This document shows, piece by piece, positions 15,655-18,345 of a DNA stretch of 18,345 bases. Below the pieces are notes generated by a model. That model was not told where the DNA came from. It worked only from the letters and a program-made list of their open reading frames with translations, and did not search any database. The DNA lies in NCBI GenBank assembly GCA_905192805.1, contig CAJJMF010000027.1:1-18345 (forward strand), written 5' to 3'. The stretch comes from an uncultured Sutterella sp. Its GTDB lineage: Bacteria > Pseudomonadota > Gammaproteobacteria > Burkholderiales > Burkholderiaceae_F. The number at the start of each line of letters is the position of its first letter. Within the stretch, counting starts at the first letter, position 1. The position numbers and the translations under genes are program-made.

Positions 15655-16476
15655 TTAAATGTGGGGAAACGTGTGGTCAGAAAAAAGCGCACTACTCATC
15701 GCGAGCGCCTCCCAGGTGACGCGATGATTAAAGACCGTGGCGGGCTCCGCAACGCTCGCTCCCAAAAGGGTCACGAAGGGCAGGATCAGCGCTTCGTCGG
15801 GCATCCCCACGGGGGCGGTCTCGATATCGCGGTATTGAATGACCGCTTCGTCGTTGCGCACCGCCAGGGCTTCAACAAGCTTCGCGCTAAAGTCTTCGAT
15901 CGCGGGAAGTCCCGTCTCTGACGCGGGGTTCACCAAAGGCGCGTTTTCCCCTAGGGCGCCAAGCCCCAGAAGGAGAACCCCTTCGTCGCGTAAAGCCCGC
16001 AAGGCCATGCCCCATTCGTAGTGGGCCCGAAGCCCAACGAGGGGCACGACCGACATCGGCACCAAGGGAATATCCATCGTGGGAAATAGCGCCGAGTACG
16101 TGGGCAAAATGGCGGATTCAAGCCCCAGTTCCCCGGTTTTCACCCACGGGAACACGTCAAGCAGTGAGGCCGCCAAGTCGCCCGCGACCGCCCGCTCGTC
16201 CATACTGAGCGTGGGATCGTTGAGCAGAGCCCCCGTCGCGTCCGAGGGTGACGTGAGTCCCGCTTGGGCTAAATGCGCTCGCCAGTCCCAGGCCCCGTCG
16301 AGCGTGACCGCGTCGGTGCGCCACGTGGACGTGATCGCAAGGATGGCTTTGGGACGCCCCCATTGGCGCACGAGAAACTCCCCCACGCGCGCGAGCGTGC
16401 GAGTGAGATCATTCTCCTCAAAGAGCAGTTCGGGGCGCCCAGCGGCACAAAATAAGGCGGGATAGCGATCAGTCAT
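15655..16476 (-). CDS. DODA-family paralogue lacking all active-site histidines (pseudoenzyme)
   Basis: A 273-residue intact protein that aligns end to end with the dioxygenase at 14166-14951. Shared anchors include RYP.LF, PKAILAI..W, FP..(N/D)IP, LR(E/D)EGVL, LLGAS and VFNH, plus LAMSS near the C-terminus. Every metal-site histidine of the partner is replaced: His11 by Ala12 (FCAAGRP), His50 by Thr51 (AITSTW), His112 by Ser121 (GLESAIL), His168 by Glu177 (GALGEN), and PDH near 228 by PDE. It should therefore not bind the catalytic metal in the usual way. There is no frameshift or stop, so the loss is substitution, not decay. The ATG at 16476 is preceded by GAAGAG. It is the first gene of the unit with carbonic anhydrase and the active dioxygenase. 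It could be a partner subunit, a ligand-binding regulator, or an enzyme with a new chemistry. Confidence 0.82.
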   Translation of the reverse strand: MTDRYPALFCAAGRPELLFEENDLTRTLARVGEFLVRQWGRPKAILAITSTWRTDAVTLDGAWDWRAHLAQAGLTSPSDATGALLNDPTLSMDERAVAGDLAASLLDVFPWVKTGELGLESAILPTYSALFPTMDIPLVPMSVVPLVGLRAHYEWGMALRALRDEGVLLLGLGALGENAPLVNPASETGLPAIEDFSAKLVEALAVRNDEAVIQYRDIETAPVGMPDEALILPFVTLLGASVAEPATVFNHRVTWEALAMSSALFSDHTFPHI

Positions 16477-16507
16477 GGGCTCTTCTTTTTTCTGACGTAG
16501 AGCTTTT

Positions 16508-16531
16508 ATTATGCGCCAAACGCGAGGCGTT
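16508..16531 (-). promoter_or_regulatory. Possible promoter -10 and operator dyad of the dioxygenase-carbonic anhydrase unit
   Basis: On the minus strand CATAAT (16513-16508) lies 31 bases before the first gene's ATG. Just upstream, between where -10 and -35 would sit, is the perfect dyad AACGC-GAG-GCGTT (16519-16531), a likely repressor or activator site. No convincing -35 is visible. The terminator at 16566-16602 separates this start from the permease gene. Confidence 0.4.
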
Positions 16532-16565
16532 CGCCCCCTACTCTCGACGTAGGCCCAGTAGGTAT

Positions 16566-16602
16566 AAAAAAACTCCGAGTCAAACCGTGTTCAACTCGGA
16601 GT
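16566..16602 (-). terminator. Intrinsic terminator of the uracil permease gene
   Basis: Read on the minus strand, ACTCCGAGT and ACTCGGAGT form a nine-base stem (16602-16594 and 16580-16572) with a 13-base loop, followed by seven T (16572-16566). It begins 24 bases after the permease stop codon. Confidence 0.88.
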
Positions 16603-16626
16603 GTGAAGAGGGTTCGCGTTTAGCGA

Positions 16627-17946
16627 TTACCGGTCTTTAAATTCCAATTCTTTCCCTTCTTCGTGTTTCTTTTCTTCGCCCATCATCATGATGGCGTTCA
16701 AGATGATGGCGCCGAACGTGGCGGTACCGATACCGCCTAACTTAAAGAAGCCTAAATTCAACGTAAAGTCCCCGGCCCCTAAGATGAGGGTCACGGCGGC
16801 GACGATCAAATTGCGGTTATTCCCGAAGTCGACCTGATTGACCACCCAGACGCGGGCGCCTGCCACGGCAATCAACCCGAAGACCACGATCGAACAGCCA
16901 CCCAAGACGGGTTGCGGAATCGTCGCAATCAAGGCACCAAACTTGGGCGAGAAGCCTAAGATGATGGCAAAGACCGCTGCCACCGGGAAGAGCAACGTGG
17001 AGTAGACGCGGGTCGCGGCCATCACACCGATGTTTTCCCCGTAGGTCGTCACGCCCGTACCACCGAAGCAGCCCGAGAAGATCGTTGCAATCCCGTCACC
17101 CAAGAACGCACGGCCCATGTAGGGGTCGAGGTTGCGGCCCGTCATGGCGGTCACAGCCTTCACGTGGCCTAAGTTTTCACCCACGAGAATGATCACCACC
17201 GGCACGATCAACATGATGGCCTGAAGGTCAAAGACCGGGGTCGTCACATGCGGGACCCCGAACCAGCTCGCCTCGGCAATCTTACTAAAGTCAATCGGCT
17301 TACCTAAGCCCATGCCGTTAGTGAGGACGGCGTAAATCCCGTAGGCGAGCGCCAAGCCCACCAAAATGAGCAACTTCTGAACGAAGCCACGCGTGTAGAC
17401 GGCAACCCCGCCCACGCACAAGACCGTGAAGAGCCCCATCCAGGCATCAAAGTCGGTCGAGCCCACGCTCGTGACAGCCACACGGGCCAAATTCAACCCG
17501 ATCACGGCTACGACCGCACCGGTCACGGCCGGCGGCATCAGTTTTTCAATCCATTTCACGCCCGTCGCCATCACAATGAGGCCCACCAACGCGTAGACGA
17601 GACCGCAGACCACGATCCCCCCTAAGGCCACACCGATATTGCCGTTCACGCCACTACCCGAGTAGCCGGTGGCAGCAATCACGACACCGATAAACGCAAA
17701 CGAACTACCTAAGTAACTCGGAACGCGACCACCGACAACGGCAAAAAAAATGAGTGTCCCAATGCCACTCATTAAAACTGCCATATTGGGATCGAATCCC
17801 ATCAATAGCGGTGCTAACACGGTTGAACCAAACATGGCCACAACGTGTTGAATACCCATTGCAATGGTTTGACCAACAGGCAAACATTCATCGGGGGCAA
17901 TCACGTTCCCCTGTTGCTTTAACTTCCAAGACGGAAAGTAACCCAT
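16627..17946 (-). CDS. uraA: Uracil permease (UraA-like, NCS2/NAT family)
   Basis: A 439-residue inner-membrane uracil:proton symporter with about 14 membrane segments. UraA-type features are clear: QHVVAMFGSTVLAPLL near the N-terminus, the PSYLGSSFAFI block, GENLGHV with Glu257 and His261 (matching E. coli UraA Glu241 and His245), and TTYGENIGVMAATRVYS with Glu304 (UraA Glu290). The C-terminus is hydrophilic (GEEKKHEEG...). The start is ATG at 17946 (MGYFPSWKLK), with GGAG nine bases upstream; the frame stays open to 18099, but the extra 51 codons show no family similarity and contain a TATAAT box and hairpins, so they are leader. It is a single-gene unit with its own terminator. The NAT family also includes xanthine and uric acid carriers, but the motifs fit uracil best. 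Confidence 0.9.
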   Translation of the reverse strand: MGYFPSWKLKQQGNVIAPDECLPVGQTIAMGIQHVVAMFGSTVLAPLLMGFDPNMAVLMSGIGTLIFFAVVGGRVPSYLGSSFAFIGVVIAATGYSGSGVNGNIGVALGGIVVCGLVYALVGLIVMATGVKWIEKLMPPAVTGAVVAVIGLNLARVAVTSVGSTDFDAWMGLFTVLCVGGVAVYTRGFVQKLLILVGLALAYGIYAVLTNGMGLGKPIDFSKIAEASWFGVPHVTTPVFDLQAIMLIVPVVIILVGENLGHVKAVTAMTGRNLDPYMGRAFLGDGIATIFSGCFGGTGVTTYGENIGVMAATRVYSTLLFPVAAVFAIILGFSPKFGALIATIPQPVLGGCSIVVFGLIAVAGARVWVVNQVDFGNNRNLIVAAVTLILGAGDFTLNLGFFKLGGIGTATFGAIILNAIMMMGEEKKHEEGKELEFKDR

Positions 17947-18028
17947 TTTTTCTAAGCTCCAAAATATTGGTTGAGAGTTGCACGTATTCGAGAGGGGGAA
18001 TACGGTATGGCGTTTTTTGCGCCTAAAC
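17947..18028 (-). promoter_or_regulatory. Structured leader of the uracil permease mRNA
   Basis: If transcription starts near 18028, the leader is about 82 bases with two hairpins on the minus strand: GGCG/CGCC around an A-rich loop (about 18022-18008) and CGTATTC/GAATACG (18004-17998 with 17989-17983, seven perfect pairs). A small CCAA-TATT-TTGG hairpin directly precedes and partly includes the Shine-Dalgarno GGAG, so the site could be masked. There is no T-tract, so control by translation rather than attenuation is more likely. No riboswitch class was recognised. Confidence 0.4.
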
Positions 18029-18034
18029 CTTTTC

Positions 18035-18040
18035 ATTATA
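18035..18040 (-). promoter_or_regulatory. Consensus -10 box for the uracil permease gene
   Basis: The minus strand reads TATAAT exactly. A TTGAAC lies upstream but with a 20-base spacer, longer than the usual 16-18, so the -35 is uncertain. It places the transcription start near 18028 and supports translation from 17946 instead of 18099. Confidence 0.5.
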
Positions 18041-18345
18041 TCGATAAGCCCAAAGAAAGTGTTCAAAGGGATTAGCTGGAAAACCCTTAGGTAAAACATC
18101 GTAGTTTCAGAGGATCTTCCTTCTACCTCTTATTCGGGTATCTAAAAATCCAAATATGAGTAAATAGTGATACGCCTTAAAACTCCAAATTCACTCAATG
18201 AATCAAGAATAGCGAGGAAGTCACGTATTGTTGCAGTTGTGCAACAAATAAATGGTCGACCAATTGTCAATTTGTAAGTGTTTTCCCTTACTTCGAAAAA
18301 TCTCGGTCGACTCTATGGGTATATTGAAAGCAAGTCTTTGATTTA
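18041..18345. other. AT-rich intergenic region at the right edge
   Basis: No protein-coding frame is convincing on either strand. It contains the dyads at 18228-18262. The direct repeat GGTCGAC occurs at 18254-18260 and 18305-18311. On the minus strand a perfect TTGACA -35-like box (18269-18264) overlaps these dyads but has no good -10. It may be the control region of a gene beyond the window. Confidence 0.5.
18228..18262. promoter_or_regulatory. Adjacent operator-like palindromes
   Basis: TTGTTGCA (18228-18235) and TGCAACAA (18240-18247) form a perfect eight-base dyad with a four-base centre. Six bases further on, TGGTCGACCA (18253-18262) is a perfect ten-base palindrome. The first has the size and symmetry of an operator for a dimeric repressor such as a LacI- or GntR-type protein; the regulator is not in the window. 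Confidence 0.45.

Noticed and set aside
9011..16476. A multi-gene anti-phage defence island around the helicase fusion
   Set aside because: Apart from the helicase, the neighbours are metabolic genes (dioxygenases, carbonic anhydrase, uracil permease, porin) with no nuclease, toxin, sensor or methyltransferase, so a defence island is not supported by context.

Overview
The window looks like a chromosomal segment of a Gram-negative bacterium, most likely a betaproteobacterium of the Burkholderiales (a Sutterellaceae-like gut organism fits best). This is inferred from the betaproteobacterial Porin_4-type outer-membrane porin ending in His-Arg-Phe, the LctP/LutABC lactate genes and the UraA-type permease. 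No rRNA, tRNA or CRISPR array was seen. The left edge enters a probable IS21-like insertion element; the rest is metabolic and DNA-repair content.

Layout. Positions 1-800 (minus strand) hold the truncated N-terminus of an IS21-like transposase and an unrecognised 154-residue protein just upstream of it. Positions 813-1692 are a long AT-rich non-coding region with a perfect FNR-type box (1123-1136) and a 10-bp AT-rich inverted repeat. Positions 1693-6259 (plus) carry a complete L-lactate utilisation operon: lactate permease, then LutA, LutB and LutC, each with a GGAG-type ribosome binding site. A long-range stem and a strong intrinsic terminator (6364-6399) follow it. Positions 6400-6769 have no credible gene but contain a row of hairpins ending in a second strong intrinsic terminator. 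This is the best candidate in the window for an undescribed structured RNA or leader. GC-rich palindromes (6807-6887) follow, then a two-gene unit (plus): a porin and a secreted SGNH-type hydrolase resembling DUF4886.

From 9011 everything recognisable is on the minus strand. A 1673-residue protein joins a DEDD-type exonuclease, a RecQ-like helicase and a complete UvrD-like helicase. Upstream of it lies a three-gene unit, transcribed in the order DODA-family paralogue (15655-16476), beta-carbonic anhydrase (14971-15621), DODA dioxygenase (14166-14951). The first of these has lost every metal-ligand histidine that its partner keeps, so it looks like a dedicated pseudoenzyme. A uracil permease (16627-17946) with its own terminator and promoter completes the set, and the right edge (18041-18345) is AT-rich with strong operator-like dyads.

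How the genes work together: LldP imports lactate and LutABC oxidises it to pyruvate through Fe-S proteins. The FNR-type box suggests oxygen-responsive control, although it lies more than 550 bp upstream. The porin and the secreted hydrolase probably act together in the envelope. The clearest oddities are the three-activity helicase, the histidine-less dioxygenase paralogue next to carbonic anhydrase, and the hairpin-rich gene-free region before the porin.
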